From a virus: a stretch of DNA of 35,630 nucleotides. Below the pieces are notes generated by a model. It was given only the letters and a program-made list of their open reading frames with translations, was not told the origin of the DNA and did no database searches. Shown here in pieces: positions 1-9,506 of this stretch (the stretch's first letter is position 1; every line of letters begins with the position of its first letter). A program made the translations under genes and the position numbers. The stretch covers positions 1 through 35,630 of IMG/VR virus record IMGVR_UViG_3300023174_002900. The stretch is one strand, 5' to 3'.

Positions 1-3000
1 TATGCAGGTTTATATAACAACAGTGCCCGTATATCTAGCTCTAGCTTAACCTTAAGTTCTACTGAACCCAATGTTAATACTATTTTAGCCAGTTCTCAAG
101 GTGCGGTGTTTGAAATAGAAGAGGTATCAAATGATCAAGTAATTACGTGGAGTTCTCTAACTAGAACTATTACATCAATTAATACTTCAACAAATGTACT
201 TACATTAACTCCTTCATCTACTGCATTAAATGCATCTGGATCTACTATTGGATTCTATGTTGGAATGCCTGTAAAATTTGCAGGAGCAGTAACAGGTAAT
301 ATTGTGATAGGTACTACTTATTATATAACAGAAGTTGTAAGCGAGACACAATTCAAAATTAATTTGTCTATGGCAGGAACTACAGTTGGATCTGCTGGAT
401 TAACAATGTCTGTTGGAGAAATGACCAATACTGCTGTTATCACGTTGTTCTATCCTGGTATATTGACAGCTACTACAACAACAAGTACAGTGAATACAAT
501 AACTGTTCCAACTATCACTAGTGGTAAAGGAGGAACTGCTGGTTTCTATCCTAATTTACCAATATATTTTACTGGTAATGTATTTGGTGGAGTCATTGAA
601 AACGAACCTTATTACGTTACTACTGTGATAAACGGTCAAACGTTTACTATGTCTAAATCAAAAGACCCACTAGTTATAAGTGTTACCGCAACTGATGGTC
701 CTACAGACACTATAATTTGTACCAGTACACTTGGTTTATCTATTAATGATCCTATCATATTTAATGAGATGGTGATAAATGATGCAAATGTATCATCATT
801 TGGTGGATTAGTAGATGGTGTGACATATTATGTCAGTGCTATATTGAATAATACAACTTTCCAAGTTTCTTCAGTAATTAACGGTTTAGCTATTCCATTG
901 AGTACACAAACTATAAGTAGCACTACAGGATGTAATGGTACTGATCAAAAGAATATTGTACAATTAACCACTAGTACAGGATCAATGACATGTATCGCTG
1001 GTTTACCGGTAAGTCCAGGACAAATTAATGGTCAAAAATTGTCATTCTTCTCAACCTCATCATCTACTTATACAGTACAAGGGATTGATGGTAACTTAGT
1101 AGAACGTAAATTTGTTAATGCGTTGACGACTGGTAATTATCTAAGCATTAGTACAGAAAGTGGCGGATTAACTAATATGTATGTTAATATGCCAATTAGA
1201 GTTTCTAACACTTATAGTAGTCTAACTGCAGGAACAACATATTGGGTAATTGAAACAGGCACAGTAACAACTGAAGTTACTTCAACTACTGCTGGAAATT
1301 TATTGATATGTTCAACTACAGCTGGCTTTTATAAAAATATGCCTATTGCATTTACAGGAACTGCATTGGGTGGAAGTGTATTAGATACTACATATTATGT
1401 AATAGAGTCATCAATTACACCAACACAATTTAAAATATCAGCAATTCCTGGTGGTAGCGAAGTTGATTTAACTGCGGCTAGTGGAGCAACAATGTATGGT
1501 ACTGGATATCCCTACATCAAAGTATCTACCACTCCAAATGGATCATCAGTAACATTAACAAATGATTATGATGAGATGACAATGATACAATACCCTACAT
1601 CAACTCCTACATTTAATGTAAGTTGGGTATTAGGTGGATATACGGTTGCAGTTAATACAATAAATGCAACTAGTATTGTTATTGGAAAAACTTACTCTAT
1701 TGCATCTTTGGGATCAACTAATTGGAACACTGTAGCCGGAACTTCAGCAATCACATATGCAGTTGGTGATATTATTACAGTTGTTGCAGTAGGTACTGGA
1801 ACCGGAAAAGTTAATGCAACGGGTTATACTATTGATAACACTATTACAATCCCTGGAAATCTTATGGGTGGTTTAACTCCATTAAATGATTTGACTTTAA
1901 CTGTTACTGGTATTGATACTATCATAGCAAATCCATACAATCAATTTGTACCGTTAAAGTCTAATGGAAATATAGGTGTAGTAGACATAAACGGTAATCC
2001 AAATGATATTGAAGCTCAATATTATTTAAAAGTAATTTCAGCAACTGAGTGTGAAGTTTATGCTGATCCTTTATTACAAATTCCTATTAGCGGAATTGGT
2101 TTCCCGTTCAGTGCAGGTGAATATATAGTATTACCTGAACCATTCTATTTCAATCAAAGTATTGTAAAATACAATAACAGAGTATATCAATGTGTTATAA
2201 GTAATAATGATAGTGAGTTTATATTTGGTAAATGGGAGTTGATATCCAGTGATGATAGAAGGCTAAATGCACTAGATAGAATTGTAGGTTACTATCAACC
2301 TACAATTAATATGCCAGGGTTAGACTTAACACAATTAGTAGATGGTATAACATATCCAAATAGCACATATTTAGGTAATGCATTTGCACCAGCTGATCAA
2401 TTCACATTGGATACAGCTTTGCAAGATAAACCGTTTACTAACATTGTTCCTAGTATATATGATGTTCAAGGTGATCCATTCACTGCAGGTTATGGTCCTG
2501 AAGAATTAGTTCCTGGGGTAGTAACTGATAATCTAACTATGATAGTAACAACACGTCCCGGTACTACTTGGGATTCTGAAATATACCAACATGTTGGATA
2601 TAATGTAGTCTCTGCTGAGTTTACTCCGATATCTGGACAAACGATATTTAGTTTTTACAGATTAGTACAAAGCCCGGCTCAACTATCTGTATTCCAAATT
2701 AATGGTACTACAGGTTTGTCTACTAGATTATATTCCCCAACTTCATTTACTGTTAATTGGATAAACAAAACAGTAATATTAACTAGTTCGTTGCCAGCTG
2801 GTGATAGACTATCAATTGAAGTATATGAAGTAGGTAACGGTGATCAATTAGAAAAATCTAATAGCCAAACCGACCCTATCAGAGTTAATGCAGTTACTGG
2901 GTTTAATGAAATATATTTAAATTGTAATTATACTGCACCACTAAGTGCAGGTTCAGGTGTAGTAAGACCTAACTCAGAACCAATCACTGTTTTAGCATTA

Positions 3001-5487
3001 GAAACAGATAGTACAAATAATACTATATTATGTGATAATGTTGCAGATTTTGTAATTGATGATCAAATTACATTCAATGGTCCTGTATTTGGTAATATTG
3101 TTGCTGATACTATCTATTATGTTAAAACAGTTAGTGTAGCTACACAACAAATTACTATATCAGAAACTAGTACAGGAGGAGTTGCAGGATCAACATTTGA
3201 ATTAATAACAGCTTCTGGCTCAATGGATGTAGTGATACAGTCTGGTAGTGGAACACCATGGACTGACCCAATTGTATATCATAATGGTAATAGACTAGTC
3301 CGTGGACATGTCACCCGTGTAACACGAACAAGTAGCACTGCAAATTCAATTACATGTACTACAACTAATGGTATAGCTATCGGTAATCCGGTAGTATTTA
3401 GTAATACAATGTTTGGTAATTTCACACTAACTGCCGGATCATTTGTAATAGGTAATGTATATAAAATATTAACAGTAGGCACAACTAATTTCACATTAAT
3501 TGGTGCATCATCTAATACTGTAGGAACTATATTTACAGCTACTGGAGTAGGTACTGGAACTGGAACTGCATTGGGCGGAATTATTCCTTTACAAACTTAT
3601 TATGTAAAAACAATTATTGATGGTAATGAGTTTTCTATATCTGCTACAGCCGGAGGCGCAGTAATTACGCTTGTTAATGATACCGGTGGTGCAGTTGCAA
3701 TTACTAATAATTATGCATTTGATATTATTAGTGATAGCATAACAGCAAAATTAGTATTTGCCGCACAATATGACGATACAGTTGATTATTTAAGTTATAC
3801 AGTATTTGGTGAAACAACGCCAATACAGTATGGATATACAGTCCCAGAAACTCAGATATTTACAGCAACGGCTGGTCAAACACAATTCAATTTAACAAAT
3901 TATGCTAGTGGAGATAATCCAACTAATGCAATAGTTGAAGTGAATGGTATTCGTTTAAATTCTGGATATACAATAAATTCTGGTACAAACATATTAACAT
4001 TGTCTACAGGTGCTACCTTAAACAGTAAAGTTGCAGTTACAACATACAATTTCACTGAACGTCAAGATTTTAATACTCAATATAACGTAACTGGTAATAT
4101 AGTTTCTAGTATTGCAGGCATTAATAATAATATTACACCTCCGATTGATACGGCAGTAGTAATACAAACGTTTGCTGCTGGTAATTTACTACGTTGTGCG
4201 GATACAAGTTTGTTTATCGTTGATCAAACAATCATATTCCAAGGCACTGCGTTTGGTAATGTATTGACTGATGGTACTGTTTATTATATTAAGTCTGTTA
4301 CTTTCCCGTATGATGGAACATTTACTATATCTACTACATCAGGTGGGTCAACTGTAACGATAGCTGATGGTACAGGTAGTATGTTTGTGTACGTAGGCGG
4401 ACAACCTGCAGTACGTGTTACAACAGCTACTCCGCATGGATTAGATGCTCCGGTTGCAAATAATGCATTAATTAGAATAGATGGTACACAAGGGTCAATA
4501 CAATTAAATAATAATTCATATTATGTTCATGTGATTAATGCAACGCAATTTGATTTGTATGAAACTCCATATCTATCTGGATTGGGGGATACAAACTATC
4601 CAATAACTAATATTGCAACTTACACCTCAGGTGGATATGCATGGGAAGCTGGAACATTTATTGTAGATAGTGATTGGGAACAAAGTAATGTTGACCGTTT
4701 ATGGGTAACAGTTAACGGATATCGTGTACCATCTAGTTCATTGAACTTGAATGCTAACAACGACTTGAGTATTCTTGTTCCAATTACTACTAGCGATATA
4801 GTTATTATTACTAGTATGATTTCAAGTGCAACACCTAACCAACTAGTATATTTACAGAATGTTAATAAAAACGGAACACAAACTGTTTATAGAGCAAATA
4901 CTGAAACTAGAACATGGTTAGTACAGCCTTTATATTATACAGATGAAACAATCTATGTAAATGACATAAACCGAGTTACTGATTCAATTGTACAAAATGT
5001 AGTAGCACCGGCAGCAGTAGGTGGAATCATTAGTATTGGATTAACTGCTGATAGACGTATTATATCTCAAGTGATTGTGTATAATGTTACGACAAGTAGC
5101 TATGTAAATCCTGCAAATTATGAGGTTGTAATTATTGATATATCACCGATATTACAAATAACTAGCGGAGTTACTGCAGGAAACAATTTGATTATTACAA
5201 CTATTGAGGGTAATTTGGTATATATTAACGGTGAACAGATCAGATTTACTACAGTAGATTTGGATAATAATACTTTAACCGGATTACAACGTGGTATAAA
5301 TGGTACAGGTGAACAAGCATATGTACCGACTTATACAGAAGTTTATGGTATTTTATCTAATAATTTGTTACCAGATGTAAATTACAATTTAACATGGAAT
5401 AGTTATGTTTATAACCCTGTAGCAGGAGATCCATTACAGATTAGTGAGACTACAGCGGCATATTTCTTAAATATGGATATGCCTTAA
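1..5487 (+). CDS. Very long repeat-rich virion (tail/baseplate or fibre) protein, 5' end outside window
   Basis: The frame is open from base 1, so this is the C-terminal 1828 residues of a longer protein. The GTG at 106 is an internal valine codon, not a supported start. The sequence is almost entirely Thr/Ser/Gly/Val/Ile/Asn with no catalytic motif. It contains many copies of a loose 60-75 residue beta module of the form GFYxxxPIxFTG...FGG...TYYVxxxxxxTQFxIS, for example near nt 250-370, 540-650, 1320-1440, 3050-3170 and 4200-4340. Two copies of a second module (xVIGxxYxIxxxGTTNF...TGVGTGTG) are inserted near nt 1670-1810 and 3445-3570. The C-terminal 500 residues are less repetitive. Length, composition and the adjacent tail-like genes suggest a structural tail, baseplate-wedge or fibre protein. 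The exact role is unknown. Confidence 0.75.
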   Translation, partial: YAGLYNNSARISSSSLTLSSTEPNVNTILASSQGAVFEIEEVSNDQVITWSSLTRTITSINTSTNVLTLTPSSTALNASGSTIGFYVGMPVKFAGAVTGNIVIGTTYYITEVVSETQFKINLSMAGTTVGSAGLTMSVGEMTNTAVITLFYPGILTATTTTSTVNTITVPTITSGKGGTAGFYPNLPIYFTGNVFGGVIENEPYYVTTVINGQTFTMSKSKDPLVISVTATDGPTDTIICTSTLGLSINDPIIFNEMVINDANVSSFGGLVDGVTYYVSAILNNTTFQVSSVINGLAIPLSTQTISSTTGCNGTDQKNIVQLTTSTGSMTCIAGLPVSPGQINGQKLSFFSTSSSTYTVQGIDGNLVERKFVNALTTGNYLSISTESGGLTNMYVNMPIRVSNTYSSLTAGTTYWVIETGTVTTEVTSTTAGNLLICSTTAGFYKNMPIAFTGTALGGSVLDTTYYVIESSITPTQFKISAIPGGSEVDLTAASGATMYGTGYPYIKVSTTPNGSSVTLTNDYDEMTMIQYPTSTPTFNVSWVLGGYTVAVNTINATSIVIGKTYSIASLGSTNWNTVAGTSAITYAVGDIITVVAVGTGTGKVNATGYTIDNTITIPGNLMGGLTPLNDLTLTVTGIDTIIANPYNQFVPLKSNGNIGVVDINGNPNDIEAQYYLKVISATECEVYADPLLQIPISGIGFPFSAGEYIVLPEPFYFNQSIVKYNNRVYQCVISNNDSEFIFGKWELISSDDRRLNALDRIVGYYQPTINMPGLDLTQLVDGITYPNSTYLGNAFAPADQFTLDTALQDKPFTNIVPSIYDVQGDPFTAGYGPEELVPGVVTDNLTMIVTTRPGTTWDSEIYQHVGYNVVSAEFTPISGQTIFSFYRLVQSPAQLSVFQINGTTGLSTRLYSPTSFTVNWINKTVILTSSLPAGDRLSIEVYEVGNGDQLEKSNSQTDPIRVNAVTGFNEIYLNCNYTAPLSAGSGVVRPNSEPITVLALETDSTNNTILCDNVADFVIDDQITFNGPVFGNIVADTIYYVKTVSVATQQITISETSTGGVAGSTFELITASGSMDVVIQSGSGTPWTDPIVYHNGNRLVRGHVTRVTRTSSTANSITCTTTNGIAIGNPVVFSNTMFGNFTLTAGSFVIGNVYKILTVGTTNFTLIGASSNTVGTIFTATGVGTGTGTALGGIIPLQTYYVKTIIDGNEFSISATAGGAVITLVNDTGGAVAITNNYAFDIISDSITAKLVFAAQYDDTVDYLSYTVFGETTPIQYGYTVPETQIFTATAGQTQFNLTNYASGDNPTNAIVEVNGIRLNSGYTINSGTNILTLSTGATLNSKVAVTTYNFTERQDFNTQYNVTGNIVSSIAGINNNITPPIDTAVVIQTFAAGNLLRCADTSLFIVDQTIIFQGTAFGNVLTDGTVYYIKSVTFPYDGTFTISTTSGGSTVTIADGTGSMFVYVGGQPAVRVTTATPHGLDAPVANNALIRIDGTQGSIQLNNNSYYVHVINATQFDLYETPYLSGLGDTNYPITNIATYTSGGYAWEAGTFIVDSDWEQSNVDRLWVTVNGYRVPSSSLNLNANNDLSILVPITTSDIVIITSMISSATPNQLVYLQNVNKNGTQTVYRANTETRTWLVQPLYYTDETIYVNDINRVTDSIVQNVVAPAAVGGIISIGLTADRRIISQVIVYNVTTSSYVNPANYEVVIIDISPILQITSGVTAGNNLIITTIEGNLVYINGEQIRFTTVDLDNNTLTGLQRGINGTGEQAYVPTYTEVYGILSNNLLPDVNYNLTWNSYVYNPVAGDPLQISETTAAYFLNMDMP

Positions 5488-5502
5488 ATGATAAATAAAT
5501 AC

Positions 5503-5655
5503 ATGAGTAATAATACAGAAGAAAATAAATCTATTCCTGTACAGGAATATGGTCCTAAACCTAACGAAACTGGTGGCTTTTATTTTTCATCACATTTAAA
5601 AATATCTGATCCAAACACCAAAGAAGTATTGGTTCAAAAACGAGGCGATAACTAA
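5503..5655 (+). CDS. Small 50-aa phage protein, probable virion accessory
   Basis: This is a short open frame with ATG start and TAA stop, encoding 50 residues. It begins MSNNTEENKSIPVQEYGPKP, has a central GGFYFSSHLKISDP segment and ends QKRGDN. It starts 15 nt after the giant structural gene. Its stop is separated by one base from the ATG of the following endonuclease. There is no good Shine-Dalgarno, but a GATAAATAA box lies directly upstream. I do not recognise the family. The position between structural genes suggests a small virion or assembly protein. It is real mainly because it fills an otherwise empty 170-base gap in phase with its neighbours. Confidence 0.55.
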   Translation: MSNNTEENKSIPVQEYGPKPNETGGFYFSSHLKISDPNTKEVLVQKRGDN

Positions 5656-5656
5656 T

Positions 5657-6316
5657 ATGGCAATAATTTACGAAACTGTTAATTTGTACAACAAACAACA
5701 CGGTATCAATCCATGGCGATATATAGGTAGCGATCAATACAATAATTCATCATATTTTGGGTCAAGTTATAACTTAAAAAAAGACATTCAGTTAATTGGT
5801 TCTGATCAATTTGTAAAAAATATATTAGAAGAATTTGTTGATATTACAAATAAAGAACTTAGAAAAATAGAAGCTGAAAAATATTTAAAACCAAATAAAG
5901 TTAGGTCAGATAGTTCTTATTATAATAAAGCAGAATCTTATAGTCCGGGATGTGGACAAAAAGGAATGAAACATTCTCAAAAGTTTACTAGAACTGAAAA
6001 ATGGAAAGCTAGTAGAATCGGTCATATTGTTAGTGAAGATACAAAAAAACAGATAGCATCAAAAAAACTAGGCACCTGTGCCAAAGCTTCTACAAAGCAA
6101 AAAATGTCAGATCAGAGAATTGGTGAAAATAATTCTAATTCCTTGACTTGGACTATTATTACGCCATCAGGTGATGTGCTAAATATAGTGGCATTGCGAG
6201 CATGGGCAAGAAATAATAATTACAATTTTTACGAGATTTATCACAGTAAAAATGGATGGAATGCAACCAGACACGGCGCCGGTAAAGGCGGCGGCAGAAA
6301 GAAAAAGGAAAAATAA
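5657..6316 (+). CDS. GIY-YIG-type homing endonuclease with NUMOD-like DNA-binding motifs
   Basis: The protein has 219 residues. The N-terminus (about residues 3-45) resembles a GIY-YIG nuclease: IYETVN, then WRYIGSDQYNN, then SYFGSSYNLKKDI. The mid part carries NUMOD3-like basic segments (HSQKFTRTEKWKASR and SEDTKKQIASKKLG). The C-terminal part (TIITPSGDVLNIVALRAWA, then NNYNFYEIYHSKNGW) resembles a NUMOD1-type DNA-binding module. The tail is very basic (KGGGRKKKEK). Such enzymes cut cognate DNA at intron-less alleles and spread themselves; in phages they are usually free-standing between structural genes, as here. The gene is wedged with one base on the left and no gap on the right. A CGAGG at 5641-5645 inside the previous gene is the likely ribosome site. 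The canonical GIY is degenerate, so activity is not assured. Confidence 0.75.
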   Translation: MAIIYETVNLYNKQHGINPWRYIGSDQYNNSSYFGSSYNLKKDIQLIGSDQFVKNILEEFVDITNKELRKIEAEKYLKPNKVRSDSSYYNKAESYSPGCGQKGMKHSQKFTRTEKWKASRIGHIVSEDTKKQIASKKLGTCAKASTKQKMSDQRIGENNSNSLTWTIITPSGDVLNIVALRAWARNNNYNFYEIYHSKNGWNATRHGAGKGGGRKKKEK

Positions 6317-6943
6317 GTGGAAATTAATCTAAGACTATTGGTAAAAGGTCATATTACTATTACAGACGTAACGGATAAAGAAAATCCAATCATTTTAGTA
6401 GATAAAGACAACCAAATTAATTACGAAAACATGAGTGAGGCCATTGCTGATACATTAAGCAGTCGTGGATATGGGGAAATATATCAGATGGCATTTGGGA
6501 ACGGCGGTGCAAGTGTAGATGAAACAGGTGTAATCACATATCTACCCCCAAATACTACTGGTCAAAATGCGGCTTTATACAACCAAACGTATGAAAAAAT
6601 TGTAGATGACACTAGCGTTTTTAATCTAGATCCTACTAGAAATAAAATGACAGTTTCACATACTACAGGTCGTGTTTATACAGATATTTTAGTCCAATGT
6701 TTGCTAGATTATGGGCAACCAGCTGGTCAAAATGCATTTGATAACAGCACACAAACAGATTCACCGTATATTTTTGATGAATTAGGTTTGTTAGCTAATT
6801 ACGGGACTGATAGTGATGGAAATGTACTTACTAGACTATTAACTCATGTAATATTTCACCCTGTTCAAAAGAGTTTGAACAGACAAATACAAATAGATTA
6901 TACTGTCAGAATTCAAAGTCTGACAAATTTGGTGACAATTTAA
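6317..6943 (+). CDS. Phage tail-associated protein of unknown function
   Basis: The protein has 208 residues and starts with GTG directly after the preceding TAA; AAAGGA at 6304-6309 gives good spacing for this start. It opens MEINLRLLVKGHITITDV and contains a segment QMAFGNGGASVDETGVITYLPP typical of phage structural-operon proteins. It ends in a beta-rich domain (VQKSLNRQIQIDYTVRIQS). There are no membrane segments, signal peptide or catalytic motif. It sits between the long repeat protein and the fibre-like proteins, so a tail or baseplate role is inferred. I cannot name the family. Confidence 0.65.
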   Translation: MEINLRLLVKGHITITDVTDKENPIILVDKDNQINYENMSEAIADTLSSRGYGEIYQMAFGNGGASVDETGVITYLPPNTTGQNAALYNQTYEKIVDDTSVFNLDPTRNKMTVSHTTGRVYTDILVQCLLDYGQPAGQNAFDNSTQTDSPYIFDELGLLANYGTDSDGNVLTRLLTHVIFHPVQKSLNRQIQIDYTVRIQSLTNLVTI

Positions 6944-6951
6944 GATAAATA
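6944..6951 (+). promoter_or_regulatory. Putative late-promoter box GATAAATA
   Basis: GATAAATA lies 23 bases before the next ATG, immediately after the upstream stop codon, and is followed by a GGGG ribosome site. It resembles the T4 late-promoter -10 element TATAAATA. The same core TAAATA precedes several other genes in this window. Confidence 0.4.
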
Positions 6952-6974
6952 ACAGAATATCGGGGTAATTTAAT

Positions 6975-8204
6975 ATGGCATATACGATTGTAAAAAGTGA
7001 TGGGACAGTACTAACAACCATTGCTGACGGTACTATAAACACAACTAGTACATCATTGGGCTTACCGGGCAGGAACTATGCCGGTTATGGTCAATCACTT
7101 GATACTAACTTTGTTCATGCAATGGAAAACTTTGCAGATACAACTCCTCCTCCTAATCCATTACGTGGACAATTATGGTATAATACAAATGCCAATACAT
7201 TATGTGTTTGTCCAGCAGATGGAACAACTACTGCAAGTTCTTGGATTACATTAGCACAATCGGGTGGTTCAGGCACAACAACTTTTGGCAATGTAACAGT
7301 TACTGGTAACGTGTCCGCAGGTAATGTCACTGCATTAAATAATGTTCAAGGGGCAAATGGAATATTTGGAAACATATCTGTTAGTTCTACTGCTACAATC
7401 GTAAATGCTAATATTGCAAATGCCAATATCGCTAATAGCACTACAGCCAATATCACTACAGGATCAGCTTCTACTGCTGGTAATTTAACTGGTGTTTGGA
7501 CAATTAATGGTGGAGCAGGTGGATCAGGAGCCAATGCAGTTATTTTTAACAATGGTGGCATTTATATTAGTAATAGCGGAAACTTATTCGGTATTAAAAC
7601 TGACAAATACATGTATGCAAATGGTGATCCAGTATCTTTTGCTGGTACATACAATAATAGTAATGTAGCATTATATTTGCCAACATATACCGGGACAGTG
7701 GGTGCTGGTGCAGCTATTCATTATGGTACTACACTAACAACAGGTGCATCAGCTACAGCAGGTACAATTACAGGCAATTGGACATTAAGTTCAGGCTCTA
7801 AACTTAACGCTACATATGCTGACTTGGCAGAACGTTTTGAAGCTGATACTGAATATGATGCAGGAACTGTAGTTGAACTAGGCGGTGATAAAGAAATAAC
7901 TGCAGTACAATATGAATTAAGTGAAGATGTATTTGGCGTTGTATCTGCTACAGCCGGTTATCTAATGAATTCAGCTGCCGGAAATGACAAAACACATCCC
8001 CCAATTGCAGTCGGAGGACGAGTTCAAGTTAAAGTAGAAGGTAAAGTTAAAAAAGGACAACGTCTTGTTTCTGCGGGCAATGGTATTGCACGTGCGGCAA
8101 AATTAGGAGAAGCAAATTCTTTCAACGTTATTGGTCGTGCTTTAGCTAATAAAACCACAGATACTGTTGGGACAGTAGAAGCATTTGTATCAATTAAAGG
8201 ATAA
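6975..8204 (+). CDS. Tail fibre-like virion protein with Peptidase_G2-like C-terminal domain
   Basis: The protein has 409 residues. The N-terminal 100 residues (MAYTIVKSDGTVLTTIADGT, then PPNPLRGQLWYNTNA, then ASSWITLAQ) match a widespread phage tail-fibre head pattern. Residues about 100-180 are short Asn/Ala/Thr beta repeats (TGNVSAGNVTALNN, NANIANANIANS). From about residue 280 (YADLAERFEADTEYDAGTVV, later DVFGVVSATAGYLMN) there is a domain resembling the Peptidase_G2/chaperone-like C-terminus of tail proteins. In the family this module can be self-cleaved; whether it is here cannot be seen. It is preceded by a GATAAATA box and followed after three bases by the next gene, whose ribosome site (AAAGGA) lies at this gene's end. 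Confidence 0.75.
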   Translation: MAYTIVKSDGTVLTTIADGTINTTSTSLGLPGRNYAGYGQSLDTNFVHAMENFADTTPPPNPLRGQLWYNTNANTLCVCPADGTTTASSWITLAQSGGSGTTTFGNVTVTGNVSAGNVTALNNVQGANGIFGNISVSSTATIVNANIANANIANSTTANITTGSASTAGNLTGVWTINGGAGGSGANAVIFNNGGIYISNSGNLFGIKTDKYMYANGDPVSFAGTYNNSNVALYLPTYTGTVGAGAAIHYGTTLTTGASATAGTITGNWTLSSGSKLNATYADLAERFEADTEYDAGTVVELGGDKEITAVQYELSEDVFGVVSATAGYLMNSAAGNDKTHPPIAVGGRVQVKVEGKVKKGQRLVSAGNGIARAAKLGEANSFNVIGRALANKTTDTVGTVEAFVSIKG

Positions 8205-8207
8205 ACA

Positions 8208-9152
8208 ATGAGTTACGCACAATTTGGAACTATTCAAGCTAGTGATTATAATGGTTTAATCGGAAGCGGAACCACAGCAAACGCATTAAACACAGTATGG
8301 TCTACTGGTACTAGTACATATGGCTATGGACAAACAGCATTGACTTCCGTGTCTGTCGGAGCAACAGTACTAGCATCTGAGTGGGCTAATTTAGTAAATA
8401 GAACCGCTAATTCAGCTGCCCATCAAAGTTCAAGTATCACTAGTGTAACAGCACCAGTTGCTGGCGGCACAATTACGTATAATGCAAATGTTGTTACTAA
8501 TCTACAAACTATATATACAAATAGATTAAATGCAGTATCTCAAAGCGCAACATCTTCAAATACAGCTACATACGGAAGCACATGGCTTAACGCTATAACC
8601 TTTACACATACAGTTTCATTTGCTAACGGTGACGCCGCAAGATATTTCTTTAATTCAGGTGGACAACTAGCAATTACATGCGCTCACCCGTCCGGTACCG
8701 GTATTAATTTATTATTAAATAATTTAGCAAGTAACGTGGGCACGGTTGTATTATCATCCCCAACTTCAGGTTCAGCAACAATTGCAGGTACATCGTATAA
8801 TGGTATAACACGTGTAGGTGGTGGTGGAAATGCCCCGACTATATCTACTAATTCAGGATATTATGCCTTGACCACAAGTAATGCTAATGTATATTATCAA
8901 ACCGCATCAACTGGTCCATCTGGCTATTTGTCAACTAATATTAACATCTTTATTAAAACAAATGGTACACAAGGAAGTAACGGAGATACAGGTTCTATAA
9001 TTACTATTTCTACAGTTTGGGATGAAATTCCAAACGGATTAACTGTATCAACTGGATCAGCAACAACTGTAACATTGCGCCCGCCTGAAGTTACTAATAT
9101 TGCTAACACTTGGGGTACACCAACAGTCAGTGGCACAGTAACAGGTAGTTAA
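8208..9152 (+). CDS. Virion structural protein, beta-rich
   Basis: The protein has 314 residues. The N-terminus (MSYAQFGTIQASDYNGLIGS, then STGTSTYGYGQ, then VGATVLASEWANLVNR) is a pattern I associate with large environmental myophage structural proteins. The rest is Ser/Thr/Gly-rich beta sequence. A segment VTFTHTVSF-like (FTHTVSFANGDAARYFFNSG) followed by an 'N-N-x-F-I-x-x' region (YLSTNINIFIKTNGTQG) suggests a jelly-roll or fibre fold. The AAAGGA preceding the ATG fixes the start. It forms a translational pair with the upstream fibre gene. The specific virion position is unknown. Confidence 0.65.
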   Translation: MSYAQFGTIQASDYNGLIGSGTTANALNTVWSTGTSTYGYGQTALTSVSVGATVLASEWANLVNRTANSAAHQSSSITSVTAPVAGGTITYNANVVTNLQTIYTNRLNAVSQSATSSNTATYGSTWLNAITFTHTVSFANGDAARYFFNSGGQLAITCAHPSGTGINLLLNNLASNVGTVVLSSPTSGSATIAGTSYNGITRVGGGGNAPTISTNSGYYALTTSNANVYYQTASTGPSGYLSTNINIFIKTNGTQGSNGDTGSIITISTVWDEIPNGLTVSTGSATTVTLRPPEVTNIANTWGTPTVSGTVTGS

Positions 9153-9177
9153 TTTTTTTCAAGTACTTGGTATCTAT

Positions 9178-9184
9178 CTAAATA
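9178..9184 (+). promoter_or_regulatory. Putative late-promoter box CTAAATA ahead of the modification operon
   Basis: CTAAATA lies 17 bases before the ATG at 9201, with AGGAG at 9190-9194 between. A 10-bp palindrome CAAGTACTTG lies just upstream at 9160-9169. The box is the last clear promoter-like signal before about 18 kb of tightly overlapping genes, so it may drive the operon. Confidence 0.4.
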
Positions 9185-9200
9185 CTTCTAGGAGTGTTTA

Positions 9201-9506
9201 ATGGATACCAAAACCTTAATCAGCGAGGCTAAAGCCCGCTTCAACCACAATAGCGCAAAAGCGCAACTCAAAGACAAATACGAAGGAAAGTTCATTGTAG
9301 CAGAACAAGGGGGACTTTGGAAAGCTACCCCTGAACTTATATCATTCTTAAATTCATTGGACGATAACTTTATAATTTTAATTGATAACTTTAATAACCC
9401 AGTACAAGTTAATCGTGATCAATTACTATCTATAATAAAAGATACTTACCAAAAAGTTATGCTTGACTGGTACAAAGAATGGAAAGAGATAGAGACTAAC
9501 CGATGA
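9201..9506 (+). CDS. Conserved-looking phage protein of unknown function (101 aa)
   Basis: The protein has 101 residues and is acidic/basic mixed: MDTKTLISEAKARFNHNSAK at the start, then a beta segment (FIVAEQGGLWKATPELISFL, IILIDNFNNPVQVNRDQLL) and a C-terminal helix ending YKEWKEIETNR. It has a strong AGGAG ribosome site. Its stop overlaps the next ATG (ATGA). No catalytic motif is visible and I do not know its function. The pattern of a short protein heading a phage operon suggests a virion or assembly factor rather than an enzyme. Confidence 0.65.
   Translation: MDTKTLISEAKARFNHNSAKAQLKDKYEGKFIVAEQGGLWKATPELISFLNSLDDNFIILIDNFNNPVQVNRDQLLSIIKDTYQKVMLDWYKEWKEIETNR

Noticed and set aside
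106-5487. GTG at 106 as the start of the giant structural gene
   Set aside because: The same frame is open through base 1 with the same composition, so the gene begins outside the window.
9160-9169. Palindrome CAAGTACTTG as an operator
   Set aside because: A single 10-bp palindrome with no second copy near other promoters is too weak to call.
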